Of a stretch of 64,000 nt of DNA, positions 18,319 to 25,988 are shown piece after piece; position 1 is the first letter of the stretch; each line of letters opens with the position of its first letter. Made by a program: the position numbers and the translations under genes. The DNA comes from Pseudarthrobacter sp. MM222 (GTDB taxonomy: Bacteria; Actinomycetota; Actinomycetes; Actinomycetales; Micrococcaceae), in assembly GCF_947090775.1 (NCBI RefSeq), contig NZ_OX352321.1:3348001-3412000 (forward strand). Reading direction: 5' to 3'. The notes beneath the pieces are model-generated. The model was not told where the DNA came from. It searched no databases and worked only from the letters and a program-made list of their open reading frames with translations.

Positions 18319-21003
18319 TCAACTGATCCTGATCGTCGAGGCGACGCTGGGCACGCCTTTGCTGTCTATCGCGAAGAGCATGTAGGTGCCCGGCACCAGC
18401 ACGCCGCGGTCCGTCGGCAGCTTCAGCGACGCGGTGCTTCCGGAGACCGAAGTTGCGGTCAGCGGGATGCGCCGCTGGTCGGTGTTCACGGTGTGGGTCA
18501 CCGTGCTCATCCGCATCAGGGAGAACTTGGTGGCTGGCGCTGCGGTGGTTACCGCGATCGTGCTGCCGGCCGCGGCGGTGGCCGGTGCGGTCACAATCGC
18601 CGGCCGGGTGCGCGCACTGCCGTCGGCGTTCAGCAGGTAGGGCGGGGTGAAGATCTCTCCGTCGAGATGGTTGGTCGTGCAGGTGCTGCACAACCCGCCA
18701 CCGCCGACGAAGACCCGGCCATCAGGGAGCAGCAGAGCGACGCTGTGGTACGTCCTGGGGATGGCCATTGGCGCGAGCGTGGTCCACTTTCCGGTCGCCG
18801 GGTTCCAGATTTCCGGTGTCATCCTGGCGCCGGTGTCCGTGAACGGAACGGGGGTGGCCTGGCCGCCGACCACGACTACCTGGCCATCCGGCAGCGCGAC
18901 GCCGTTCGCGAATGACCGGGTGGCAGTCATGTCTGCGGTCCGGGCCGTTTTGACCCCGTTATTGATGTCGATGGTGTACGCCCGCGCGGTTGCAGCCGTG
19001 TTCTCGTAGGCGGTTGACCCGCCCATGGTCAGAATTTTGCCGACGTCATACATCACCGCGTCGCCGTTCATCGCGTCCGGGCTGTCTGAGCGCAGCCCGG
19101 CGGAGATGATGCTCCCATTGCCGGTGGTGGAGATCCAGTTCATCTGGCTGCTCGGTCCCGCATGGAACACCCGGCCGCCGGGGGCCGCGAACAGCCAAGC
19201 GTGGTTATCCGAACGGTACCCACCCCGGGGATCGTCGGTCAGGATGTTGTCGACCGGCACGTTGGGCAGCGTCCGCCAGCCGCCGGCGGCGGACCAGACC
19301 TCACCGTCCTTGTTGCCCGCACCGCCGGACCAGGACCCGCCAAGGGTGAACACCTCACCGGTGGAGAGCGTCACGTTACTCTGGTAGCCGCGCGGGATCT
19401 TCATATCCGGCCCCGAGGTCCAGGCATTCGTCGCAGGGTTGTACAGCGTGGTCTGCGCGCTGTTGCTGCCGCCGCTGATCAGGATCCTCCCGTCCGGAAG
19501 CAGAGAGGTTCCGGGGCAGAACATGTCGTGACCTGTATTGGCCACCTGGGCCTGGGATACCTTGCCGGTGGTGAGGTCCAGGATGGACGTCTGGGTATAG
19601 CCCCTGCTGCCCCCGAAAGCGGTCGGGGAATAGGCGGACCAGGTCAGCAGCCGGTTGCCGGGCAACAGCGCTGCCGCGGCCGGGACGATCGGGAAGCTGA
19701 TCGTCGGACCCCAGGAGCCAAGTAGCGGGCCCAGGAGATTGATCTCCGCTGCGCTGCTCCACGGCCCTCTGTCGCCGGCCTCGGTAGTCGCGGTCAGCCG
19801 GACGTACCGGCCGCTGACCGCGGTGAAGTTCACGGTCTTCTCCGTGCCGGTGTCCGGCCAGGTTCCGCTGGCGACCGCGCTCCAGGCGGTGCCGTTGGTG
19901 CTCACCTGGATATCGAAGTTGCCGACCCGCCCGTTCGTTCCGTCAGAACGCGGGAGATAGCGGAAGCCCGCGATGCTGCGCGTGGCCTTGGTATCGATCG
20001 TGATGCTGTGCGGCAGCGGTGCCGCAGGCGCCGGGAACCACCGGCTGTGCCACATCGTGGCCGCGCTGCCGTCAAGCACATTGGCGGCCCGGCCGTTCGT
20101 GCGGGCAACCTCTTCATCGCTGGCCGTAGCCGTCCACCCAGCCCGGGACAACACACCGGTAGGCGGCGCGGTTTGGCCGGCGAGCAGGTTGATCTCGGCG
20201 GCACTGCTCCACGGGCCGCGATTGCCGGCCTCGGTGGTCGCGGTCAGCCGGACGAACCGGGCGCTCACCGCAAGGAAAGTCACCGTCTTCTCCGCAATGG
20301 TGTCCGGCCAGGTCCCGCGAGCCACCGGGGCAGTCCAGGTGGTGCCGTTGGTGCTCACCCGGATCTCGAAGCTGCCGATCCGCCCGTTCGCGAGGTCATT
20401 ACGCGGGAGATAGCGCAGCCCCGAGATGCTTCGTGTCGCCTTGGTGTCGATCGTGATGCTGTGCGGCAGCGGTGCCGCCGGCGCCGGGGACCACCTGCTG
20501 TGCCACATCGTGGCCGCATTGCCGTCAAGCACATTGTCGGCGCGTCCATTCGTACGGGCAACCTCTTCATCGCTGGCCGTAGCCGTCCAACCGGTCCGTG
20601 GCAAGGGAAGCGCGGCCGCCTCCATCGCGGCGGCCGGGAGAGCCGCACTGTGAATGTGCGATCCGGCAGCACCGGCAGGGTCGTACATAGCTGCGCCCGT
20701 GTGCAGGTGCGATCCGGCAGCACCCGAGGAATCGCGCGGAGCCGCGACCGCCTCCCCCACGATAACCAGCAGTACTACCAGAAAAGTGGACGAGATTCGA
20801 AGTCCAAGGGACCGCCGCACCAGAAAGGCTTGGCTCGGCAGTACGCCGCGTCCAGCCCGGCGGCTGGCCGCCGGAACAAGATTGAGGAATCGAATCAGAC
20901 TAGTGCAGCGCCGCAGGAAAAAAGCAACCGGGCCCCTATGACGCGAGTGCCTCCCCGGGGATGGGGTCACGGAGCGGAAGATCGGCGCTACCCAACGATC
21001 CAT
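18319..21003 (-). CDS. Galactose-oxidase-type copper-radical oxidase 2 with two discoidin domains
   Basis: An 894-aa paralogue of oxidase 1 with the same architecture. A longer basic N-terminus leads to a membrane segment (about 72-88), then a linker with SHLH and SHIH, two discoidin domains (about 136-276 and 287-425) and the kelch oxidase. Cofactor residues are Cys496, Tyr540, Trp558, Tyr752, His753 and His837, all conserved. The frame opens further upstream, but the ATG at 21003 has AAGGAGG at ideal spacing and aligns with the other two copies. The enzyme should act outside the membrane, producing aldehyde and H2O2. Its stop lies 234 bp before the start of oxidase 1. Confidence 0.9.
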   Translation of the reverse strand: MDRWVAPIFRSVTPSPGRHSRHRGPVAFFLRRCTSLIRFLNLVPAASRRAGRGVLPSQAFLVRRSLGLRISSTFLVVLLVIVGEAVAAPRDSSGAAGSHLHTGAAMYDPAGAAGSHIHSAALPAAAMEAAALPLPRTGWTATASDEEVARTNGRADNVLDGNAATMWHSRWSPAPAAPLPHSITIDTKATRSISGLRYLPRNDLANGRIGSFEIRVSTNGTTWTAPVARGTWPDTIAEKTVTFLAVSARFVRLTATTEAGNRGPWSSAAEINLLAGQTAPPTGVLSRAGWTATASDEEVARTNGRAANVLDGSAATMWHSRWFPAPAAPLPHSITIDTKATRSIAGFRYLPRSDGTNGRVGNFDIQVSTNGTAWSAVASGTWPDTGTEKTVNFTAVSGRYVRLTATTEAGDRGPWSSAAEINLLGPLLGSWGPTISFPIVPAAAALLPGNRLLTWSAYSPTAFGGSRGYTQTSILDLTTGKVSQAQVANTGHDMFCPGTSLLPDGRILISGGSNSAQTTLYNPATNAWTSGPDMKIPRGYQSNVTLSTGEVFTLGGSWSGGAGNKDGEVWSAAGGWRTLPNVPVDNILTDDPRGGYRSDNHAWLFAAPGGRVFHAGPSSQMNWISTTGNGSIISAGLRSDSPDAMNGDAVMYDVGKILTMGGSTAYENTAATARAYTIDINNGVKTARTADMTATRSFANGVALPDGQVVVVGGQATPVPFTDTGARMTPEIWNPATGKWTTLAPMAIPRTYHSVALLLPDGRVFVGGGGLCSTCTTNHLDGEIFTPPYLLNADGSARTRPAIVTAPATAAAGSTIAVTTAAPATKFSLMRMSTVTHTVNTDQRRIPLTATSVSGSTASLKLPTDRGVLVPGTYMLFAIDSKGVPSVASTIRIS
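20403..20535. repeat. 133-bp block shared by the three oxidase genes, copy 2
   Basis: Identical by eye to 17571-17703 in oxidase gene 1; lies in the first discoidin domain of oxidase 2. Confidence 0.85.
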
Positions 21004-21075
21004 CTGCGCCTCCTTGCGGCACTGGTCCCCCATGACAAAAACAGACGCTAGGCATAGCAGCATGGGAAAACCTGA
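21004..21075 (-). promoter_or_regulatory. Conserved leader of oxidase gene 2
   Basis: The divergent copy of the leader found before oxidase genes 1 and 3: the TTTTCCCATGCTG segment and TAGCGT element recur at the same distance (about 44-47 bp) from the ATG. It is the least conserved of the three. Confidence 0.4.
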
Positions 21076-21170
21076 GGGCGCCGGCGTCGACGCTGAGATG
21101 GCGCGCACGCGGCTATTGGTCGTAGGGGCACTCGAGGAGGAACGCGCGGGCCGAATCCTGCCCAAACAAA

Positions 21171-21203
21171 AGACTCCCGGAACCACGAGGATTCCGGGGG
21201 TCT
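21171..21203 (-). terminator. Decayed duplicate of the tRNA-Met terminator
   Basis: Imperfect hairpin with arms AGACTCCCGGAA and ATTCCGGGGGTCT. It is homologous to the perfect hairpin at 25521-25553 but with several stem mismatches. It sits directly below the tRNA fragment in the same arrangement as the intact pair. Confidence 0.55.
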
Positions 21204-21207
21204 TATT

Positions 21208-21240
21208 TGGTAGCGGTGGGGAGGCTCGATCTACGACCTC
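21208..21240 (-). pseudogene. Fragment of the 3' end of tRNA-Met
   Basis: Reading leftward, ATCGAGCCTCCCCACCGCTA followed by CCA repeats the T-loop, T-stem, acceptor arm and CCA end of the tRNA-Met at 25558-25633, with a C-to-A change breaking the acceptor match and a lost base in the T-stem. The anticodon arm and 5' half are absent. It is either the far attachment-site copy of an old integration or the edge of a tandem segmental duplication. Confidence 0.7.
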
Positions 21241-21422
21241 ATTAGCTGGCGGCCGCTTTCGTAATCATCCGTGCTTTGCTGACGGTCCCGGAGTCTCGGG
21301 ACAAAGCAGTTCGCCCCGCGAAGGCTGTCTGGCCAGTCCAGGCAGGCGACGTATATGTCTCGCCGCCAGGTGCGTGATTTGCCGGCGTCGCTTGGTTCAC
21401 CCGGTTTCCCGAATGCCGGATT

Positions 21423-21963
21423 TCAGACCTCCGGCGAGAAGATAACTGTAAAGTTGTCAATGATCCTGAGCATCTCGGATTGCTTTCGATCCCAAATGTC
21501 TCGGCGTCGGCGTCAGCTCCGTCATTCTGTTGCGCCTGATAGTTCATGACGAAGTTGACGTATTTGCCTTAGTACTTCTCCAACCCGACGAGGGTCGAGT
21601 CCACGTAGAGGTGATACTCCCGACCCCTGGCTTCAGAATCATCAGCTGCTCAAGGTCCGAACTCTCTGAAGCTCGGGTCACCACCCTGGAATTGACATTC
21701 ACCTCCCCTAAGACGGCGGTCACCGTCTGACATGACGCCACGATCCAGGTGGACAAGTGCCGCGATACCGTACCTGTAACTCCCGGCGACCCGAGCCTCC
21801 CGTACGTCGGTGGCCGCGTCGCCGAATTGTCACTCGCGCAGACCAAGACCCTGGACTGCGACTCCACGCAGCTGAACAGGTACCCGGAGCAGGACCTCAC
21901 CGAGGTCAACCGCATTACCGCGCCCACGGCGGGTCGCTCGCCACGGCCGCCGCTGCGGCGCAC
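21423..21963 (-). pseudogene. Degraded ORF of unknown family
   Basis: No intact gene lies between 21241 and 21989. On the minus strand, protein-like segments are scattered over three frames: GEVNVNSRVVTRASESSDLE in one; REYHLYVDSTLVGLEKY, a TAA at 21569, then GKYVNFVMNYQAQQND in a second; and DIWDRKQSEMLRIIDNFTV ending at a TGA (21423) in a third. This suggests one gene of at least 150 codons broken by two frameshifts and a stop. Base composition is lower in GC than its neighbours. I do not recognise the family. A competing plus-strand frame (21530-22027) is split by a single TGA at 21728. Confidence 0.35.
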
Positions 21964-21989
21964 ACTCGCTCGTAGACGCTGTCACGTCA

Positions 21990-24900
21990 TCATCCGCCGA
22001 TGTAGTAGCCGGAAACGTCAGCGATGAAGTTGGTGGTACCCGAGGAGCGGTTGAAGAGCGTAACCTTTCCGTCCGCACCTACGGGAACGGTCACCGAGTT
22101 CGGGACAGTCTGGCCCGTAGCGAAGTTCACGTTGGAAGCATTCGGGCGCAGAGTACCGGCGTAGGCGGCGGCGAAGCCGAAGGACCGGGGCCCGGTCACC
22201 GTGAGGTTGAACGTCACGGCAGAGACCCTAGCCGGAATCCCGCTCATGCCACCGACCTGGAAGGACACCGTCGAGTCAGCACCGACCGCGGCGCGACCGC
22301 GGGTATCCAACGCCCGGAACGGTGCTGTGGGCTTGAACGCACCAGCCACCGTCGGGGTGCCCGCAATGTAATAGCCGGAGATATCGGCGATGAAGTGGGT
22401 GGTACCCGAGGAGCGGTTGAAGAGCGTGACCTTCCCGTCCGCACCTACGGGAACGGTCACCGAGTTCGGGACAGTCTGGCCTGCGGTGAAGTTGACGTTG
22501 GAAGCATTCGGGCGCCCAGCGCCGGAGGCGTAAGCGGCAGCGAAGCCGAAGGACCGGGGCTCGGTCACAGTGAGGTTGAACGTCACGGCAGAGACCTTAG
22601 CCGGAATCCCGCTCACGCCGCCGACCTGGAAGGACACCGTCGAGTCAGCACCGACCGCGGCACGGACGCGGGTATCCAACGCCCGGAACGGCGCTGTGGG
22701 CTTGAACGCACCAGCCACCGTCGGGGTGCCCGCAAAGTAATAACCGGAGACATCGGCGATGAAGTGGGTGGTACCCGAGGAGCGGTTGAAGATCGTGACC
22801 TTCCCGTCCGCACCCACGGGAACGGTCACCGAGTTCGGGACAGTCTGGCCCCTGGCGAAGTTGATGTTGGAAGCATTGGGGCGCGCAGCGCCGGAGGCGT
22901 AAGCGGCAGCGAAGCCGAAGGACCGGGGCTCGGTCACAGTGAGGTTGAACGTCACGGCAGAGACATTCGCCGGAATCCCGCTCACGCCGCCGACTTGGAA
23001 CGACACCGACGAGTCAGCACCGACCGCGGAACCGGTCCGGGTATCCAACGCCCGGAACGGCGCTATTGGAATTTGTGTCCCTGGTTCAGCCTCCGAACCT
23101 CCCGAAGAGTTAATCCTGATCGTAGAGGCGACGCTGGGCACCCCGTTGCTGTCCATCGCGAAGAGCATATAGGTGCCTGGCACCAGCACGCCGCGATCCG
23201 CCGGCAACCTCAGCGAAGCGGTGTTGCCCGACACCGAGATTGCGGTCAGCGGGATCCGCCGCTGGTCGGTGTTCACTGTGTGGGTCACCGTGCTCATCCG
23301 CACCAGGGAGAACTTCGTAGCCGGAGCCCCGGTGGTCACCTCAATCGTGCTGCCGGTCGCGGCGGTGGCCGGTGCGGCCACAATCTTCGGCCGGGTGCGT
23401 GCACTGCCGTCGGCGTTCAGCAGATAGGGAGGCGTGAAAATTTCTCCGTCCAGATGATTGGTCGAGCAGTTGTTGCACAACCCGCCACCGCCGACGAAGA
23501 CCCGGGCGTCAGGGAGCAGCAGGGCGACGCTGTGGTACGTCCGGGGAATGGCCATCGGAGCAAGCGTGGTCCATTTTCCGGTCGCCGGATTCCAGACTTC
23601 CGGCGCCATCCTGGCGCCGGTGTCGGTGAACACAATTGGTGTGGCCTGTCCGCCGACGACGAGCACCTGGCCATCGGGCAGCGCGACCCCGCTCGCGTAT
23701 GACCGCGTAACCGCCATGTCTGCGGTCCGCGCTGTTTTGACACCGTTGTTGATGTCGATGGTGTAAGCGCGAGCCGTAGCTGGGACTCTGTCATAGGCAG
23801 TCGAGCCGCCCACGGTGAGAATCTTCCCCACGTCGTACATCACGGCGTCGCCGTTCATTGCGTCCGGGCTGTCTGACCGCAGTCCGGCCGAGGTGATGCT
23901 GCCCTTGCCGGTGGTGGAGATCCAGTTCATCTGGCGGCTCGGCCCGGCATGGAACACCCGGCCGCCGGGGGCGGCAAACAACCACGCGTGATTATCGGAA
24001 CGGTACCCGCCACGGGGATCGTCGGTCAGGATGTTGTCGACCAGGACATTGGGCAGCGTCCGCCAGCCGCCGGTGGCGGACCACACCTCGCCGCTCTTGT
24101 TGCCAATACCGCCCGACCACGATCCGCCGATGGTGAAGACCTCACCGGTGGAGGTGGTCACGTTGGACTGGTAGCCGCGGGCGATCTTCATGTCCGGCCC
24201 CGAGGTCCAGGCGTTCGTCGCAGGGTTGTACAGGGTGGTTTGGGCGCTGTCGCCGCCGCCGCTGATCAGGATCCTCCCGTCCGGCAGCAGCGAGACCCCG
24301 GGGCAGAACATGTCATGACCGGTGTTGACCCTTTGGGCCGGGCTCACTGCACCGGTGGTGAGGTCCATGATGGAAATCTGGGTATATCCCTTGTCAACGC
24401 CGTAGGCGACCGGCGAATATGCGGACCAGGCCAGCAGCCGGTTGCCAGGCAACAGGGCCGCCGCTACCGGGACGATCGGGAAGCCGATCGTGGGACCCCA
24501 GGACCCCCGCGACGGGCCGAGGAGCTCGCCGGTAGGGGGCTCGGTTTGCCCGGCGAGCACGTTGATCGCGGCGGCGGTGTTCCAGGGGCCGAGGAGTTCG
24601 CTGGTAGGGGGTGCGGTTTGCCCGGCGAGCAGGTTGATCTCTGCGGCAGTGCTCCACGGGCCGCGGTCGGCCGCCTCCGTGGTCGCGGTCAACCGGACGT
24701 ACCGGGCGCTGACCGCAAGGAAAGTCACCGTCTTCTCCTCAATGGTGTCCGGCCAGGTCCCGTGGGCCACCGGTGCACTCCAGGTGGTGCCGTTGGTGCT
24801 CACCCGGATATCAAAGCTCCCGACCCGCCCGTTCGCGAGGTCAGTACGCGGGAGATAACGCAGCCCCGAGATGCTTCGTGTCGCCTTGGTGTCGATCGTG

Positions 24901-25361
24901 ATGCTGTGCGGCAGCGGTGCCGCCGGCGCCGGGGACCACCTGCTGTGCCACATCGTGGCCGCATTGCCGTCAAGCACATTGGCGGCGCGTCCATCCCCGC
25001 CGGCAACTTCTTCATCGCTGGCCGAAGCCGTCCACCCGGTGCGTGGCAAGGGAGCCGGAGGGGCCTCCATCGCGGCAGGCGTCAGCGCTGCATTGTGCAT
25101 GTGCGGGCCGGCGTTGATGGCCGTGTCGTCTGGGATTGCCCCCGAATGAAGGTGCGATCCGGCAGCACCGGAGGCATCGCGAGGAGCCGAGACTACCTCC
25201 CCTACGAAGACCAGAAGTATCACCAAAAATGTGAACGAGAGACTAAATCCGAGGGGCCGCCGAATCAGCAACGCTGGACGCCGCGGTACGCCGCGTCCAG
25301 CTCGGTGCCTCCCAGTGGTCCGCATCGAGGGGAGGAAGAGCGATGCTACAGAGCGATTCAT
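21990..25361 (-). CDS. Galactose-oxidase-type copper-radical oxidase 3 with C-terminal triple repeat
   Basis: A 1123-aa paralogue. A membrane segment (about 40-58) and a linker with SHLH and PHMH precede one discoidin domain (about 107-246). The second discoidin domain is missing, replaced by a 24-aa unit in duplicate (about 247-285). The oxidase core (about 286-751) keeps Cys353, Tyr397, Trp415, Tyr609, His610 and His694. Residues 764-1123 are three near-identical repeats of about 120 aa, each with FRALDTR, VSAVTFNLTV, GQTVPNSVTVPVGADGKVT and FIADVSGYY motifs. This type of repeat occurs on secreted actinobacterial proteins and probably mediates wall or polymer binding. Start at 25361 is chosen on AGGAGG and alignment with the other copies. 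Confidence 0.88.
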   Translation of the reverse strand: MNRSVASLFLPSMRTTGRHRAGRGVPRRPALLIRRPLGFSLSFTFLVILLVFVGEVVSAPRDASGAAGSHLHSGAIPDDTAINAGPHMHNAALTPAAMEAPPAPLPRTGWTASASDEEVAGGDGRAANVLDGNAATMWHSRWSPAPAAPLPHSITIDTKATRSISGLRYLPRTDLANGRVGSFDIRVSTNGTTWSAPVAHGTWPDTIEEKTVTFLAVSARYVRLTATTEAADRGPWSTAAEINLLAGQTAPPTSELLGPWNTAAAINVLAGQTEPPTGELLGPSRGSWGPTIGFPIVPVAAALLPGNRLLAWSAYSPVAYGVDKGYTQISIMDLTTGAVSPAQRVNTGHDMFCPGVSLLPDGRILISGGGDSAQTTLYNPATNAWTSGPDMKIARGYQSNVTTSTGEVFTIGGSWSGGIGNKSGEVWSATGGWRTLPNVLVDNILTDDPRGGYRSDNHAWLFAAPGGRVFHAGPSRQMNWISTTGKGSITSAGLRSDSPDAMNGDAVMYDVGKILTVGGSTAYDRVPATARAYTIDINNGVKTARTADMAVTRSYASGVALPDGQVLVVGGQATPIVFTDTGARMAPEVWNPATGKWTTLAPMAIPRTYHSVALLLPDARVFVGGGGLCNNCSTNHLDGEIFTPPYLLNADGSARTRPKIVAAPATAATGSTIEVTTGAPATKFSLVRMSTVTHTVNTDQRRIPLTAISVSGNTASLRLPADRGVLVPGTYMLFAMDSNGVPSVASTIRINSSGGSEAEPGTQIPIAPFRALDTRTGSAVGADSSVSFQVGGVSGIPANVSAVTFNLTVTEPRSFGFAAAYASGAARPNASNINFARGQTVPNSVTVPVGADGKVTIFNRSSGTTHFIADVSGYYFAGTPTVAGAFKPTAPFRALDTRVRAAVGADSTVSFQVGGVSGIPAKVSAVTFNLTVTEPRSFGFAAAYASGAGRPNASNVNFTAGQTVPNSVTVPVGADGKVTLFNRSSGTTHFIADISGYYIAGTPTVAGAFKPTAPFRALDTRGRAAVGADSTVSFQVGGMSGIPARVSAVTFNLTVTGPRSFGFAAAYAGTLRPNASNVNFATGQTVPNSVTVPVGADGKVTLFNRSSGTTNFIADVSGYYIGG
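21993..23072. repeat. Three tandem ~366-bp coding repeats
   Basis: The 3' end of oxidase gene 3 consists of three in-frame units with periods of 366 and 369 bp. They are highly similar at the DNA level; for example GTACCCGAGGAGCGGTTGAA occurs in each. They encode the C-terminal binding-type repeats. Confidence 0.9.
24514..24657. repeat. 72-bp tandem duplication at the site of the lost discoidin domain
   Basis: Two imperfect 72-bp units (24514-24585 and 24586-24657), each beginning GGGCCGAGGAG on the plus strand, encode LLGPWNTAAAINVLAGQT-like peptides. They are stubs of the discoidin-domain end and linker, marking where the second domain collapsed. Confidence 0.8.
24848..24980. repeat. 133-bp block shared by the three oxidase genes, copy 3
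   Basis: One base different from the copies at 17571 and 20403, within the first discoidin domain. Confidence 0.85.
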
Positions 25362-25432
25362 CCGAGCCTCCTGCGGCACTGGTCTCCGGTGACAAGACAC
25401 ACGCTAGGCAGGGCAGCATTGGGAAACCTTGA
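25362..25432 (-). promoter_or_regulatory. Conserved leader of oxidase gene 3
   Basis: The minus-strand leader carries CAAGGTTTCCCAATGCTGCC and TAGCGT 42-45 bp before the ATG, nearly identical to the leader of oxidase gene 1. Preservation in three paralogues suggests a shared promoter. From here to 25520 nothing else is seen. Confidence 0.45.
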
Positions 25433-25520
25433 ATGCCAGGGAGAGCGACAGGGCCGAGAGCACCTCGCGCAGGAACGGCCGGGGAATTTCCCTGTACCGA
25501 GCCCCGCCCACAAACAGAAA

Positions 25521-25553
25521 GACCCCCGGAATCTCAAGGATTCCGGGGGTCTT
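25521..25553 (-). terminator. tRNA-Met terminator
   Basis: A perfect 13-bp stem (AGACCCCCGGAAT and ATTCCGGGGGTCT) with a 7-nt loop and a T-rich tail on the minus strand, just after the tRNA 3' end. It separates the tRNA from oxidase gene 3. Confidence 0.85.
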
Positions 25554-25557
25554 ATCT

Positions 25558-25633
25558 GGTAGCGGCGGGGAGGCTCGATCTCCCGACCTCACGATTATGA
25601 GTCGTGCGCTCTAACCAACTGAGCTACGCCGCC
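25558..25633 (-). tRNA. tRNA-Met (CAT anticodon)
   Basis: A 76-nt cloverleaf: acceptor GGCGGCG/CGCCGCT, D-arm GCTCAGTTGGTTAGAGC, anticodon stem CACGA/TCGTG around CTCATAA (anticodon CAT), T-arm GGGAG/CTCCC, and encoded CCA. Elongator Met is most likely; a tRNA-Ile2 with modified CAT cannot be excluded by sequence alone. Its 3' half is duplicated at 21208-21240. Confidence 0.92.
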
Positions 25634-25695
25634 ATAAATGAGGAAAACCTGCGCTAAGCCGGTCAAAAACCGCCTTGACACAGGCCCTCATTCAG

Positions 25696-25767
25696 AGCCC
25701 CCCACCGGAATCGATCCGGTGACCTCGTTCTTACCAAGAACGCGCTCTACCACTGAGCTAGGGGGGC
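25696..25767 (-). tRNA. tRNA-Thr (GGT anticodon)
   Basis: A 72-nt cloverleaf: acceptor GCCCCCC/GGGGGGC, anticodon loop TTGGTAA within CGTTC/GAACG (anticodon GGT), T-arm ACCGG/CCGGT, discriminator T, CCA not encoded. It lies 62 bp upstream of tRNA-Met on the same strand, probably one transcript. Confidence 0.92.
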
Positions 25768-25935
25768 AACGAGTAAATACTCTACCGGAAGATTGCCCGG
25801 TCAACAAATCGGCTGCCAGAAAGGCCCGTAGCCCCGAAAAGCCCCGGAAATCCGGGGCGGCGGCGGCCTCGGGACGGCTCTGCGCGCCGCCCGGGAAGAC
25901 CGTCCGGGCGGGGTGTGACGAAGCGAACTTAAGAC

Positions 25936-25968
25936 GAGAACGGGCCGGCTGGAAGCCGGCCCGTTCTC
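25936..25968 (-). terminator. Terminator of the RNA helicase gene
   Basis: Perfect 15-bp stem (GAGAACGGGCCGGCT and AGCCGGCCCGTTCTC) with a 3-nt loop, 20 bp after the helicase stop. The tail on the minus strand is only moderately T-rich. Confidence 0.7.
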
Positions 25969-25988
25969 AGTTCACTGTGGAAGCGGAA

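Noticed and set aside
21993..23072. CRISPR array or intergenic repeat array
   Set aside because: The repeats are about 366 bp, contiguous, in frame and encode the C-terminus of oxidase 3; there are no spacers.
23949..25562. 537-codon plus-strand frame opposite oxidase gene 3
   Set aside because: Shadow of the oxidase; similar shadow frames occur opposite the other two copies, and it has no recognisable motif.
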